DNA of 64,000 nucleotides from contig NZ_CP067113.1 in NCBI RefSeq assembly GCF_016615955.1, positions 2,232,001 through 2,296,000 of the forward strand, in the 5' to 3' direction. Under the pieces are notes generated by a model that saw nothing but the letters and a program-made list of their open reading frames with translations, had not been told where the DNA came from and searched no databases. The DNA comes from Luteimonas sp. MC1750 (GTDB taxonomy: Bacteria; Pseudomonadota; Gammaproteobacteria; Xanthomonadales; Xanthomonadaceae). A program made the translations under genes and the position numbers. Shown here piece by piece: positions 42,873 through 53,752 of this stretch (position 1 is its first letter; each line of letters opens with the position of its first letter).

Positions 42873-44611
42873 GCGCCGATATCCTCCAGTGCGCGGCGCA
42901 GCGACCGGTTGTCGGGGTCGATCGCGCGGGCCTGCTCGAACCACTCCCGCGCCTCGTCGCGCCGTCCCAGCTGCCACAGCACGGTGCCGACGTGGGAGGC
43001 GATCTCGGCGTCCTTCTCCAGCACGAAGGCCCGGCGCAGCTCCACCAGGGCCTCCTCGTTGCGGCCCAGGCGATGCAGCACCCAGCCGTAGCTGTCGATG
43101 ATCGCGGCGTTGGCGGGCTCGGCGATGCGCGCGCGCTCGATCAGCTCCAGTGCCTCCGCGTAGCGGTCGGTGCGGTCGGCGAGCGTGTAGCCCAGCGCGT
43201 TGAGCGCGGCGGTGCTGTCCGGCTCGGCGACCAGGATGCGGCGCAGGTCGGCCTCGGCGCGCGGGATGTCGTCGCGGCGCTCCCACATCAGGGCGCGCGC
43301 GTACAGCAGGGCGGATTCGTCCGGGAATGCCGCCAGGCCGCGTGCCAGGGCGTCGAGCTCGGCGGCGCCGTCGGTGTCGGCGCGCCGCAGCTCGGACTCC
43401 ATCAGGTAGGCGTCCCGGCGCAGGCGCTCGTTGGCCGCGGCGTCCTGCTGCAGCGCGCCCAGGGCGGCCCAGGCCTCGTCCTTCCGGCCGAGGTCGTGCA
43501 GCACCTTGGTTTCGCGCAGGCGCGCGGTGTCGCGCTCGGTGCCGCCCGGCACGCTGCGGTACCAGTCCAGCGCCTCGCCCGGACGCTCCAGGAATTCGGC
43601 CACCTGTCCCAGCAGCAGCCGGCGCGCAGGGTTGGGGACTTCGGCGCCGGCGGACAGGCCCTGGTACAGCGCGGCCAGGGCCTGCTTGTCGTCGGCATCG
43701 GCCAGCAGCGAGGCACGGAGCGCGAGCTGGCCGAGATCGGTGTCGGGCCCGGGATTGGCCGCCAGCAGGGCGGCGCCGGCGGCCGGGTCGCCCAGCTCGG
43801 CATAGCCCAGCGCGATGCGCTCGCGGATCCGCGGGCCCGCGGCACCGCCGGCGGCCAGTGCGTCGAGCACCGCGCGGGCCTCGGCGCTGCGGCCGGCGCG
43901 ATGCAGGTGGCTGACGCGCAGCAGGCCCATCGCCGGATCGCCGGGATGGAGCTCGCGGGCGACCGCGTCGATGCGCCCGAACAGCGCGTCGTCGCCGAGC
44001 CCAAGCGCCAGCTGCCCGGCCGCGGCCAGGGCGATGGGGCTGGTCGGCAGGACGTCGCGCTCGAACAGCTGTCCCAGCACCCGGGCCGACAGCTCGGGGT
44101 CGCGGCTGCCGGTGCCGAGCACGCTATAGGCGGCAAGCCAGCCGCGGGCCCCGCCGCCGCGCAGCATCGACTCCAGCTCACGGCGCGCGACGCGCGCGCG
44201 GCCGGTGCGCAGGGCGAGCGTGGCGCGGGCACCCTGCATGCCGAGCGACTCCGGCGCGCGGGCGCTCCACAGCGCCAGCGCTTCCTTCAGCGCAGCGTCG
44301 TCGCGGCCCATCAGCGCGTACTGGGTGGCGCGCGACGCCAGCGCCGCGTCGCCGGGCGCGGCGCGGGCCGCCTGCAGGTACCAGGTGACGGCCTCTTCCG
44401 GTCGCCCCGACGAGACCGCGAACTCCGCCGCCAGCACCTCGCGCAGCGGCGGCGTGGCCGGCGCCCCGCGCGCGGCCGCGGGCGCCACCGGGAGCGCCAG
44501 GCAGAGGGCCACGACGAGGGTCCCGACCGCGGTCCGGAGCCGGGCGGAATGCCCGCCAACCGGGGTCCCGGACGCGGGAGGCGCAGGCACCGTAAAATGA
44601 GGCCGTGTCAT
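42869..44611 (-). CDS. Secreted/periplasmic tetratricopeptide-repeat protein
   Basis: A 580-residue protein with a probable signal peptide (hydrophobic stretch [19 protein letters not shown], cleavage after about residue 47) and TPR repeats over most of its length. The repeats are clearest at the C-terminus ([60 protein letters not shown]). A TPR protein precedes lolB in many proteobacteria; its role is not known. The start lies 31 bp from the divergent hemA ATG, so the true start may be slightly downstream. Confidence 0.85.
   Translation of the reverse strand: MTRPHFTVPAPPASGTPVGGHSARLRTAVGTLVVALCLALPVAPAAARGAPATPPLREVLAAEFAVSSGRPEEAVTWYLQAARAAPGDAALASRATQYALMGRDDAALKEALALWSARAPESLGMQGARATLALRTGRARVARRELESMLRGGGARGWLAAYSVLGTGSRDPELSARVLGQLFERDVLPTSPIALAAAGQLALGLGDDALFGRIDAVARELHPGDPAMGLLRVSHLHRAGRSAEARAVLDALAAGGAAGPRIRERIALGYAELGDPAAGAALLAANPGPDTDLGQLALRASLLADADDKQALAALYQGLSAGAEVPNPARRLLLGQVAEFLERPGEALDWYRSVPGGTERDTARLRETKVLHDLGRKDEAWAALGALQQDAAANERLRRDAYLMESELRRADTDGAAELDALARGLAAFPDESALLYARALMWERRDDIPRAEADLRRILVAEPDSTAALNALGYTLADRTDRYAEALELIERARIAEPANAAIIDSYGWVLHRLGRNEEALVELRRAFVLEKDAEIASHVGTVLWQLGRRDEAREWFEQARAIDPDNRSLRRALEDIGA
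44593..44598 (+). promoter_or_regulatory. Candidate -10 for hemA
   Basis: TAAAAT lies 44 bases before the hemA ATG and inside the 5' end of the divergent TPR gene. No clear -35. Confidence 0.45.
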
Positions 44612-44642
44612 GCCAGCACTTTATCGCAAGCACCCCGAGCAC

Positions 44643-45965
44643 ATGAGCCTCCTCGCCATCGGCCTCAACCACCAGACCGCGCCGGTTGAACTGCGCGAAC
44701 GGGTGGCGTTTGCCAGCGACCGGCTGGAGCGCGCGCTGGCCGACCTGCGCGGCCTGCCCGGCGTGCACGAGGTGGCCCTGCTGTCGACCTGCAACCGCAC
44801 CGAGCTCTACGCGGTGGCGGACGACGAGGGGCGCGCGCTGGTGAACTGGCTGGCCACGCACCCGGACGATCCGATGGGCGATGCCGGCTCGCTGCAGGCC
44901 TACCTGTACCGGCACGCCGGCGACGACGCCGCCCGCCACCTGTTCCGCGTCGCCACCGGCCTGGACTCGATGGTGCTGGGCGAGCCGCAGATCCTCGGCC
45001 AGGTGAAGCAGGCCTGGGCGGCCGCGCGCGGCGCCGGCACGCTCGGCGGCCATCTCGACCGCCTGTTCCAGCACGCCTTCGTCACCGCTAAGCGCGCGCG
45101 CACCGAGACCCGGATCGGCAACAGCCCGGTGTCGATGGCCTCGATGGCGGTGCGCCTGGCCCAGGACAGCTTCGCGCGACCCGAGGATTCGGTGGCGCTC
45201 CTGGTCGGCGCCGGCGAGACCATCGAGCTCGCGGCGCGCCACCTCGCGGCCGCCAGGGTGAAGCGGCTGGTCATCGCCAACCGCACGTACCGCCACGCCG
45301 AGGAACTCGCGCACCGCCACGGCGGCACCGCGCTGCCGCTGGAAGAGCTGCAGCACCACCTTCACCTGGCCGACATCGTGCTGTCGGCGACCGCCAGCCG
45401 CGAGCCGGTGATCCGCCACGCCGACGTCAAGGCGGCGCTGGCCGCACGCCGGCAGCGGCCGATGCTGCTGCTGGACCTGGCCGTGCCCCGCGACATCGAG
45501 CCCGAAGTCGGCCAGCTGCGCGATGCCTACCTCTACTCGGTCGACGACCTCGAGCGCGCGGTCGAGGACAACCGCCGCAACCGCCGCGAGGCCGCCGACG
45601 CCGCGGAATCGATCATCGACCTGCAGGTGGCGCGCTATGCGCGCGTGCAGGCCACCGGCGCACGCAGCGGTCCGATCCGGCGGCTTCGCGCCCACGGCGA
45701 CGCCGTGCGCGCCGACGTTCTGGAACGCGCACGCCAGCAGCTGGCCGCGGGCCAGTCGCCAGAAGCCACGCTGGAGTACCTGGCGCACACCCTCACCAAC
45801 CGCCTGCTGCACCCGCCCACCGCCGCCCTGCGCGACGCCGCGGCCAGCGGGGACGGCGCGATGCTGGACGCGATCTCGCGCATGCTGCCGCCCGACGCCG
45901 GCACCCCTGCCGACCACGCCCCCCGCGACCCCCGCAACCCCGATGCTCCCGACGCTGCGCCGTAA
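44643..45965 (+). CDS. hemA: Glutamyl-tRNA reductase
   Basis: This enzyme reduces glutamyl-tRNA to glutamate-1-semialdehyde, the first committed step of C5-pathway haem synthesis. The protein has 440 residues from [20 protein letters not shown]. The catalytic cysteine is C50 in [11 protein letters not shown]. The NADPH domain ([20 protein letters not shown]) and C-terminal dimerisation helices follow. It overlaps prfA by 23 nt, the classic hemA-prfA pair. Confidence 0.98.
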   Translation: MSLLAIGLNHQTAPVELRERVAFASDRLERALADLRGLPGVHEVALLSTCNRTELYAVADDEGRALVNWLATHPDDPMGDAGSLQAYLYRHAGDDAARHLFRVATGLDSMVLGEPQILGQVKQAWAAARGAGTLGGHLDRLFQHAFVTAKRARTETRIGNSPVSMASMAVRLAQDSFARPEDSVALLVGAGETIELAARHLAAARVKRLVIANRTYRHAEELAHRHGGTALPLEELQHHLHLADIVLSATASREPVIRHADVKAALAARRQRPMLLLDLAVPRDIEPEVGQLRDAYLYSVDDLERAVEDNRRNRREAADAAESIIDLQVARYARVQATGARSGPIRRLRAHGDAVRADVLERARQQLAAGQSPEATLEYLAHTLTNRLLHPPTAALRDAAASGDGAMLDAISRMLPPDAGTPADHAPRDPRNPDAPDAAP

Positions 45966-47031
45966 GCTGGAGGCCCTGGCCGAGCGCCGCGACGAGCTCG
46001 AGCGCCTGCTCGCCGAGCCCGCGATCGCCGCCGACCAGGCCCGGTTCCGCGCGCTGTCGCGCGAGTTCTCCGGGCTGGAACCGCTCGCCGCCGCGCTCGC
46101 CGACGAGACCCGCGCGCGCGCCGACCTCGAGGCCGCCGAGGCGATGCGCACCGATCCGGAGCTGCGCGAGCTGGCCGACGAGGAGGTCGACGCCGCCACC
46201 GCGCGGCTGGCCGAGCTCGATGACGCGCTGATGGCGCTGCTGGTCCCGCGCGACGCGCGCGACGACGGCGGCATTTGGCTCGAGGTGCGCGCTGGCACCG
46301 GCGGCGACGAGGCCGCGATCTTCGCCGGCGACCTGCTGCGGATGTACACCCGCTACGCCGAGCGCCAGGGTTGGAAGGTCGAGATCGAATCCGCCAACCC
46401 CGGCGAACACGGTGGCGTGCGCGAGGCCGTGGCCCGGATCGAGGGCGCGGGCGCGTACGCGCGGCTGAAGTTCGAGTCCGGCACCCACCGCGTGCAGCGC
46501 GTGCCCGAGACCGAGTCGCAGGGTCGCATCCACACCTCGGCAGCCACGGTCGCGATCATCCCGGTGGAAGAAGAAGGCGAGCCGGTCGAGATCAACCCGG
46601 CCGACCTGCGCGTCGACACCTTCCGCTCCTCCGGCGCCGGCGGCCAGCACGTCAACAAGACCGACTCGGCGATCCGCATCACCCACCTCCCCAGCGGCGT
46701 GGTGGTGGAATCGCAGACCGAGCGCTCGCAGCACGCCAACCGCGACAAGGCGATGAAGCGGCTGCGCGCGACCCTGGCCCAGGCCGAGGCCGACCGCCGT
46801 GCCGCGGCCACCGCCGCCAGCCGCAAGCTGCAGGTCGGCAGCGGCGACCGCAGCCAGCGCATCCGCACCTACAACTATCCCCAGGGCCGGATCACCGACC
46901 ACCGTATCGAAGGCCTGACCCTGTACGACCTGCCCAACGTGATGGACGGCGCGCTCGACCTGCTGGTCGACCGCCTGGCCCGCGAGCACCAGGCCGACGA
47001 ACTGGCGCGGCTGGCGGAGCAGGCGGCGTGA
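45943..47031 (+). CDS. prfA: Peptide chain release factor 1
   Basis: A 362-residue factor recognising UAA and UAG. The stop-codon tripeptide region is PET at 188-190 (PAT in E. coli RF1), within [15 protein letters not shown]. The catalytic GGQ is at 233-235 in [15 protein letters not shown]. The start ATG lies within the end of hemA. Confidence 0.98.
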   Translation: MLPTLRRKLEALAERRDELERLLAEPAIAADQARFRALSREFSGLEPLAAALADETRARADLEAAEAMRTDPELRELADEEVDAATARLAELDDALMALLVPRDARDDGGIWLEVRAGTGGDEAAIFAGDLLRMYTRYAERQGWKVEIESANPGEHGGVREAVARIEGAGAYARLKFESGTHRVQRVPETESQGRIHTSAATVAIIPVEEEGEPVEINPADLRVDTFRSSGAGGQHVNKTDSAIRITHLPSGVVVESQTERSQHANRDKAMKRLRATLAQAEADRRAAATAASRKLQVGSGDRSQRIRTYNYPQGRITDHRIEGLTLYDLPNVMDGALDLLVDRLAREHQADELARLAEQAA

Positions 47032-47050
47032 GGCCGGGGCCGCGGGACGC

Positions 47051-48778
47051 GTGACCGGCGCGCGCGATCCCCGCGACGCCGCGCGCCGCGCCACGGCGGC
47101 GGCCCCCGGCAATGCCGTCGCCTGGATCGTGCTGGCCGACGCCGAACTCGATGCCGGCGACGCCGCGGCCGGTGAGGTCGCGGTCCAGCGCGCGCTGGCC
47201 CTGGCGCCCGGCCATCCCGAAGCGCTGGCCCGGCTGGGCCGCCTGCACTGGATGCGCGGCCGCCACCGCGAGGCCGTCGACAGCCTCGCCCGGGCGGCGC
47301 GGGGAGCCCCGCGCCACCCCGGGATCGCGCTGTGGCTCGGGCACGTGCTGGAAGACGCCGGCCAGGCCGAAGCCGCCGCCGAAGCCTATGCACGGGCCCA
47401 CGCGCTGGCGCCGGATGCGGCGCAGATCGCCGCCCATCTCCTCGCCTGGCGCCGCAAGCTGTGCGACTGGCGCGGCCTGGACGCGCTGTCGGCACAGGTG
47501 CGCGGCGCCGTCGCGCGCGGCGAGGCGGCGGTCGAACCCTTCGCGTTCCTCAGCGAGGACGGCGACGCCGTCGAGCAGCTGCGCTGCGCGCGCCTGAGTG
47601 CGGCACAGGTCGCGCACCAGGCGCGGCCGCTGCCACCGCGCGCGATGGCCGCAGCCGGAACCCTGCGCGTCGGCTTCCTGTCCAACGGCTTCGGCGCGCA
47701 TCCGACCGGCCTGCTCACCGTGGCCTTGCTGGAAGCCCTGCGTGCCGAAGCCGGGCTCGAGGCCCACCTGTTCGCGCTCAACCCCGACGACGGCAGCGCG
47801 ATCCGCCAGCGCCTGGAGGCCGCGACCACGCTGCACGACGTCTCCGCCCTGCCCCATGCCGCGGTGGCGCAGCGCATCCGCGACGCGGGCATCGACATCC
47901 TCCACGACCTGCGCGGCTGGGGCGGGGGCGGCGCGCCGGGCGTGCTGGCCATGCGCCCGGCGCCGGTGCAGGTCAACTGGCTGGCCTATCCGGGCACCTC
48001 GGGCGCGCCGTGGATCGACTACGTGCTGGCCGATGACGTCGTGCTGCCGACGGCGCTGGAAACGGGGTTTTCGGAAGCCGTTGCGCGCCTGCCGCGCTGC
48101 TTCCAGCCCTCCGACACGCGGCGTGCGCCGGGACCGCCGCCTTCGCGCGGCGAGTGCGGATTGCCCGACGCCGGCGTGGTCTTCTGCTGCTTCAACAACA
48201 GCTACAAGATGAATCCGGCCAGCTTCATGCGCGCGATGGCGGTGCTGCGCGGCGTGCCCGGCAGCGTGCTCTGGCTGCTCTCCGGCCCCGGCCGGGGCGA
48301 CGACCGTCTGCGCGCGGCGGCGACGGCCGCGGGCATCGATCCCGCGCGGCTGGTGTTCATGGCCAAGCAGCCGCACGCCGCCTACCTCGCGCGGCTGCAG
48401 CTCGCCGACCTGTTCCTGGACAGCAATCCCTACAACGCCCACACCACGGCATCCGACGCGCTCTGGGCCGGCTGCCCGGTGCTGACTTGTCCCGGACGCA
48501 CCTTCGCCGCGCGGGTCGCGGGCAGCCTGAACCACCATCTGGGCCTGGGCGCGCTCAACGTGGCCGACGCTGCGGCGTACGTGGAGCTCGCCACCGCGCT
48601 GGGCCGGGACCCGGCGCGGCTGGCCGGGCTGCGTGCGCGGCTGGCCGGCCTGCGCGGGAGCTCGGGCCTGTTCGACATGGCCGGCTTCGCGCGCGACTTC
48701 GCGGCCATGGCCCGGGCGATGGCCGCGCGCCATCGGAACGGGCTTCCGCCCGCCGGCCTCCGGCTCGACGGCGCTTGA
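47051..48778 (+). CDS. TPR plus O-GlcNAc-transferase-like (SPINDLY/GT41) glycosyltransferase
   Basis: A 575-residue protein. Residues about 15-150 are TPR-like helical pairs. From about 205 a GT41 catalytic region follows: LRVGFLSNGFGAHPTGLL, QVNWLAYPGTSGAPWIDYVL, FCCFNNSYKMNP, and LDSNPYNAHTTASDALWAG leading to PVLTC. These match the bacterial OGT-like family studied in Xanthomonas campestris. The acceptor is unknown. The start is GTG at 47051, with only a weak ribosome-binding site, 19 bp after prfA. It is probably co-transcribed with hemA-prfA. Confidence 0.9.
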   Translation: MTGARDPRDAARRATAAAPGNAVAWIVLADAELDAGDAAAGEVAVQRALALAPGHPEALARLGRLHWMRGRHREAVDSLARAARGAPRHPGIALWLGHVLEDAGQAEAAAEAYARAHALAPDAAQIAAHLLAWRRKLCDWRGLDALSAQVRGAVARGEAAVEPFAFLSEDGDAVEQLRCARLSAAQVAHQARPLPPRAMAAAGTLRVGFLSNGFGAHPTGLLTVALLEALRAEAGLEAHLFALNPDDGSAIRQRLEAATTLHDVSALPHAAVAQRIRDAGIDILHDLRGWGGGGAPGVLAMRPAPVQVNWLAYPGTSGAPWIDYVLADDVVLPTALETGFSEAVARLPRCFQPSDTRRAPGPPPSRGECGLPDAGVVFCCFNNSYKMNPASFMRAMAVLRGVPGSVLWLLSGPGRGDDRLRAAATAAGIDPARLVFMAKQPHAAYLARLQLADLFLDSNPYNAHTTASDALWAGCPVLTCPGRTFAARVAGSLNHHLGLGALNVADAAAYVELATALGRDPARLAGLRARLAGLRGSSGLFDMAGFARDFAAMARAMAARHRNGLPPAGLRLDGA

Positions 48779-48831
48779 CCGCGGCGCGCGGATGCCGCCC
48801 CATCCGGGGACCGACGGGAAGGAGCGCACAG

Positions 48832-49617
48832 GTGAAGACGTTCAAGGGCAAGGCGTACGCGGCCGAGCTGAAGGCCATGCAGCACGAGCTGGTGGCGATG
48901 GCGCGCTGGGCCCGCCACTGCGGCGAGCGCATCGCGATCGTCATGGAAGGCCGCGACACCGCCGGCAAGGGCGGCGCGATCAAGGCCATCACCGAGCACC
49001 TGGACACGCGCCAGTACCGCGTGGTGGCCCTGCCCAGGCCGAGCGAACGCGAACAGGGCGAGTGGTACTTCCAGCGTTACGTCTGCCACCTGCCGGCCGC
49101 AGGCGAGATCGTCCTGTTCGATCGCAGCTGGTACAACCGCGCCGGCGTCGAAAAGGTCATGGGCTTCGCCAGCGATGGGCAGGTGGAGGCCTTCCTGGCC
49201 CAGGCCCCGACGTTCGAACAGCTGCTGGCCGACGACGGCATCAGGCTGTTCAAGTACTGGCTGTGCTGCGACCAGGCGCAGCAGGAGAAGCGCTTCGCCG
49301 AGCGGCTGGACGATCCGCTCAAGGCCTGGAAGCTGTCGCCGATCGACGTCGAGGCGCGCCTGCGCTACGACGACTACACCCGCGCCCGCGAGGCGATGCT
49401 GGCGGCGACGCATACCACGCACGCACCCTGGACCCTGGTCGACTTCAACCACCAGAAGTCCGGACGGCTGGCGCTGATCCGCCACCTGCTCGACCGCCTG
49501 CCGGACGTGACCGTCCCCGCACACAGGCCGGACTTCGCGCCCCTGCCCGGGCCGCCGTCCACGGAGCGCTACGGCGTGCTGCAGCCGATCCCTCCCTACG
49601 GCAGCGACGGCGACTGA
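48832..49617 (+). CDS. ppk2: Polyphosphate kinase 2 family protein
   Basis: A 261-residue kinase with Walker A GRDTAGKGG (40-48) and the Walker B/lid region EIVLFDRSWYNRAGVEKVMGF. The family moves phosphate between polyphosphate and nucleoside phosphates; the PPK2 subclass was not resolved. The start is GTG at 48832, with GGAAGGAG seven bases upstream. A Pro-rich tail follows the core (about residue 228 on). Its link to the preceding glycosyltransferase is positional only. Confidence 0.93.
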   Translation: MKTFKGKAYAAELKAMQHELVAMARWARHCGERIAIVMEGRDTAGKGGAIKAITEHLDTRQYRVVALPRPSEREQGEWYFQRYVCHLPAAGEIVLFDRSWYNRAGVEKVMGFASDGQVEAFLAQAPTFEQLLADDGIRLFKYWLCCDQAQQEKRFAERLDDPLKAWKLSPIDVEARLRYDDYTRAREAMLAATHTTHAPWTLVDFNHQKSGRLALIRHLLDRLPDVTVPAHRPDFAPLPGPPSTERYGVLQPIPPYGSDGD

Positions 49618-49657
49618 GCGCCGCGGCTGCGCGGTCGGTCGATCCCCGCCTGCGCGG

Positions 49658-50251
49658 CTACGCGCCCTCGCCGGGCGCGGGACCGCCGGCAGCCTCGATG
49701 GCCTGCTCGAGCTCCAGGGCGGTCACCGGGCCGAGGAAGGCCTTGACCCGCCGGCCGTCCGGCGCGACCAGCACGGTCAGCGGCAGGCCGCGGGGCGTCG
49801 GGAAGTCCGCCGGCGGCTCGTAGGTGCTGACGATGGCGACCGGGTAGACCACCGGGCGCTCGGCGAGGAAGGCGCGCAGGGTCTCGGCGTCGGTCTCCTC
49901 GTAGGCCAGCCCGATCACCTCCACGTGCTCGCGCATGGCGTCGAGCGCCGACAGCTCGGGCATCTCCTTGAGGCAGGGCGCGCACCAGGTCGCCCAGAAG
50001 TTGACGACCACCCAGCGGCCGCGACGCTCGGCCAGGTCGAAGCGTTCGCCGTCGAGCGTGGTCACGACCAGCGACGGGAACTCCTCGCTGGAGGTCGTCC
50101 CGGTCGCCTCGCCCGCCGGGTTATCAACGGACGGTTCCTGCGCGGCGGACGGAGCGCTTGCCGGCCCCTGGGCCACTCCCTCGCGATCAGGCTGGCAGGC
50201 CGCGAGGAGCAGCAGGGCAAAGCAGGTTGCGAGGGCGTGGCGCAGCGGCAT
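49658..50251 (-). CDS. TlpA-like thioredoxin-fold lipoprotein
   Basis: A 197-residue protein with a lipobox (LAAC, Cys19), a Ser/Ala/Glu-rich linker to about residue 55, and a thioredoxin fold. The active site is WCAPC (C90, C93) in VVVNFWATWCAPCLKEMPEL. A cis-Pro loop (TPRGLPLTVLVAPDGR) follows. It is probably a periplasmic thiol-disulfide reductant. It lies 4 bp behind the YihY-family gene. Confidence 0.92.
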   Translation of the reverse strand: MPLRHALATCFALLLLAACQPDREGVAQGPASAPSAAQEPSVDNPAGEATGTTSSEEFPSLVVTTLDGERFDLAERRGRWVVVNFWATWCAPCLKEMPELSALDAMREHVEVIGLAYEETDAETLRAFLAERPVVYPVAIVSTYEPPADFPTPRGLPLTVLVAPDGRRVKAFLGPVTALELEQAIEAAGGPAPGEGA

Positions 50252-50255
50252 GGCG

Positions 50256-52202
<1,947 letters not shown>

Positions 52203-52203
<1 letters not shown>

Positions 52204-52562
52204 TGCCGGCGACGACGTCCGGGCGCGTGCTTGCCGCCCTGCTGCTGGCGCTGGCGGCGCTGTTCGCGGCCTGGTTCGCGGGCGACGCGCGCTACCTGCA
52301 GGCGCTGGCGGTGTTCGCGCTGCCGCCGCTGCTGCTGGCCATCGGCGTGCTGGCCGGGCGGCGCACCGCGGCCTTCTGGTCCGGCGTGCTGGGATTGGGG
52401 TGGTTCTGCCACGGCGTCATGCTGGCGTGGGAGCGCGCGGACGGGCGCGGCTACGCACTGGGCGAGGTGCTGCTGGCGCTGGGCATCATCGTGGCCTCGA
52501 GCTGGCCGGGACTGCAGGCGCGCTTCGCCGGCCGCGGCAAGCGCCACGCCGCGAACGACTAG
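52203..52562 (+). CDS. DUF2069 small membrane protein
   Basis: A 119-residue protein with about four hydrophobic segments and a basic C-terminus (GRGKRHAAND). A DUF2069 protein after wrbA is a frequent gammaproteobacterial pair; its function is unknown. The start ATG shares a base with the wrbA stop (TGATG). Confidence 0.8.
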
Positions 52563-52565
52563 AAT
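52560..52565 (+). promoter_or_regulatory. Candidate -10 for the asparaginase-domain gene
   Basis: TAGAAT overlaps the stop codon of the DUF2069 gene and lies 55 bases before the next ATG. No -35 is apparent. Confidence 0.35.
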
Positions 52566-52620
52566 GCGCACCCGGCCCGCGCGATGCGGGTCACGGCTGC
52601 CGCAATCGAGGACACGCACG

Positions 52621-53106
52621 ATGGAAGAACTGCTGATCGTCACCACCGGGGGCACGATCGACAAGGTCTATTTCGACGACAAGTCGGACTTCCAGGTGGG
52701 TGAGCCGCAGATCGGCCGGATCCTCGAGGAACTCGGCGTGGCCTTCCGCTTCCGCGTGATCCCGATCCTGCGCAAGGATTCGCTGCACATCGACGACGGC
52801 GACCGCGAGCTGCTGCGCGCCACCATCGCGGCGCAGGCCACGCGCCACGTGCTGGTCACCCACGGCACCGACACCATGGTCGAGACCGCGAAGGCGCTGG
52901 CGCCGCTGGCCGACCGCACCATCGTGCTGACCGGTGCGCTCAACCCGGCGCGCTTCCGCGGCTCGGACGCCGAGTTCAACATCGGCACCGCGGTGGGCGC
53001 GGTGCAGTCACTGTCCGCCGGCGTCTACATCGCCATGAACGGACGCATCTGGGACCCGCTCACGGTCCGCAAGAACGTGGCCGCGAACCGCTTCGAACCG
53101 GCCTGA
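52621..53106 (+). CDS. One-domain asparaginase-like protein
   Basis: A 161-residue protein matching only the N-terminal domain of asparaginase/glutaminase: the first catalytic Thr in IVTTGGTIDKVYF and the second in VTHGTDTMVETA, with lysine or serine partners downstream. Full-length enzymes have about 330 residues and a second domain that completes the dimer site. The frame ends cleanly and codon use is normal, so this looks like a short family rather than a broken gene. The activity is uncertain. Confidence 0.85.
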   Translation: MEELLIVTTGGTIDKVYFDDKSDFQVGEPQIGRILEELGVAFRFRVIPILRKDSLHIDDGDRELLRATIAAQATRHVLVTHGTDTMVETAKALAPLADRTIVLTGALNPARFRGSDAEFNIGTAVGAVQSLSAGVYIAMNGRIWDPLTVRKNVAANRFEPA

Positions 53107-53242
53107 CCGCGCGGCCCACGCCGGCAGGCCGGGTGATCGGCAGGCCGCACGACCGAGCCGCTTCGGCTGCACGCTTGGACGGTCTTCCTCGGAGCTGCTG
53201 ACTCGTGGCCATTGCTCCGGACACGGTGCGCCGCCGGCCGCA

Positions 53243-53337
53243 GATGCAGGGGGGATGCCCAGCCGGAATGTCCGCGCCCTGCTCCCAGTTCCGGCCGCCG
53301 GCCATCCATGGCCGGCTCTGGCCATCCCCCCTGCATC
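53243..53337. repeat. Palindromic element A
   Basis: Perfect 15-bp terminal inverted repeats (GATGCAGGGGGGATG at 53243-53257 and its complement at 53323-53337) enclose a core of about 50 bp. In reverse complement the core matches the core of element B. The core itself contains CCGGCCATGGATGGCCGG. The 136 bp before it (53107-53242) show no gene, and no terminator was recognised for the asparaginase gene. Confidence 0.85.
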
Positions 53338-53407
53338 CGCGTCCGGCCCCACCGCCTCCGCGATCGGGAAGCCCCGACATCCCAAGCCCTCACGCCCCAC
53401 CCCTGTA

Positions 53408-53433
53408 GGAGCGGCTACAGCCGCGATCGCCCT
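53408..53433 (+). repeat. Single arm of a GGAGCGGCTACAGCCGCGA repeat
   Basis: These 26 bases are identical to 57125-57150, but the inverted partner arm is missing here. Directly downstream lies a degenerate GCTGTGGCTGCA-type tract. Confidence 0.85.
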
Positions 53434-53540
53434 TGCGTAGCTGTAGCGGTGGCTGTGGCTGCAGCTGTGGCTGCAGCTCTGGCGGTAACCGTGGCTGCAG
53501 CTGCCGCTTTCGCTGCAGCCGTTGCCGTTGCCGTCGCTCT
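53434..53540. repeat. Degenerate GCTGTGGCTGCAG-type tandem tract
   Basis: About 105 bp made almost entirely of G[CT][TAG]-like triplets: GTAGCTGTAGCGGTGGCTG, GCTGCAGCTGTGGCTGCAG and variants. Read on the plus strand it gives only Val and Ala codons, but no start, ribosome-binding site or domain supports a gene. Confidence 0.7.
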
Positions 53541-53564
53541 TCCCCGAAGCCGACCATGGCCACG

Positions 53565-53679
53565 GCCCGTCCCGCGCACAGGGGGTGTGCGTACAGCCGG
53601 CCATGGATGGCCGGCGGCCGGCCTTGGGAGCAGGATGCGGACAGGACGGGGAAGCACACCCCCTGTGCGCGGGACGGGC
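53565..53679. repeat. Palindromic element B
   Basis: Perfect 26-bp terminal inverted repeats (53565-53590 and 53654-53679; arms start GCCCGTCCCGCGCACAGG) enclose a core of about 63 bp. The stretch 53595-53643 matches the reverse complement of the element A core at 44 of 49 positions, counted by eye. The outer arms of A and B are unrelated except for a G-run. Confidence 0.88.
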
Positions 53680-53697
53680 GGCGCGAACCCCGTCGGC

Positions 53698-53734
53698 AAA
53701 AAAAGAAAACGGCGGACGGGTCGCCCCGTCCGCC
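53698..53734 (-). terminator. Terminator of the subtilase gene
   Basis: On the minus strand a perfect 10-bp stem (GGCGGACGGG/CCCGTCCGCC) with a GCGA tetraloop is followed by GTTTTCTTTTTTTG. It starts 19 bases after the protease stop. Confidence 0.95.
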
Positions 53735-53752
53735 GCCGTCAGCCCGCCGTGG

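Noticed and set aside
53243..53679. CRISPR array or small insertion sequence in the repeat-rich region
   Set aside because: There are only two core copies, inverted rather than direct, with no regularly spaced spacers, no cas genes and no transposase frame.
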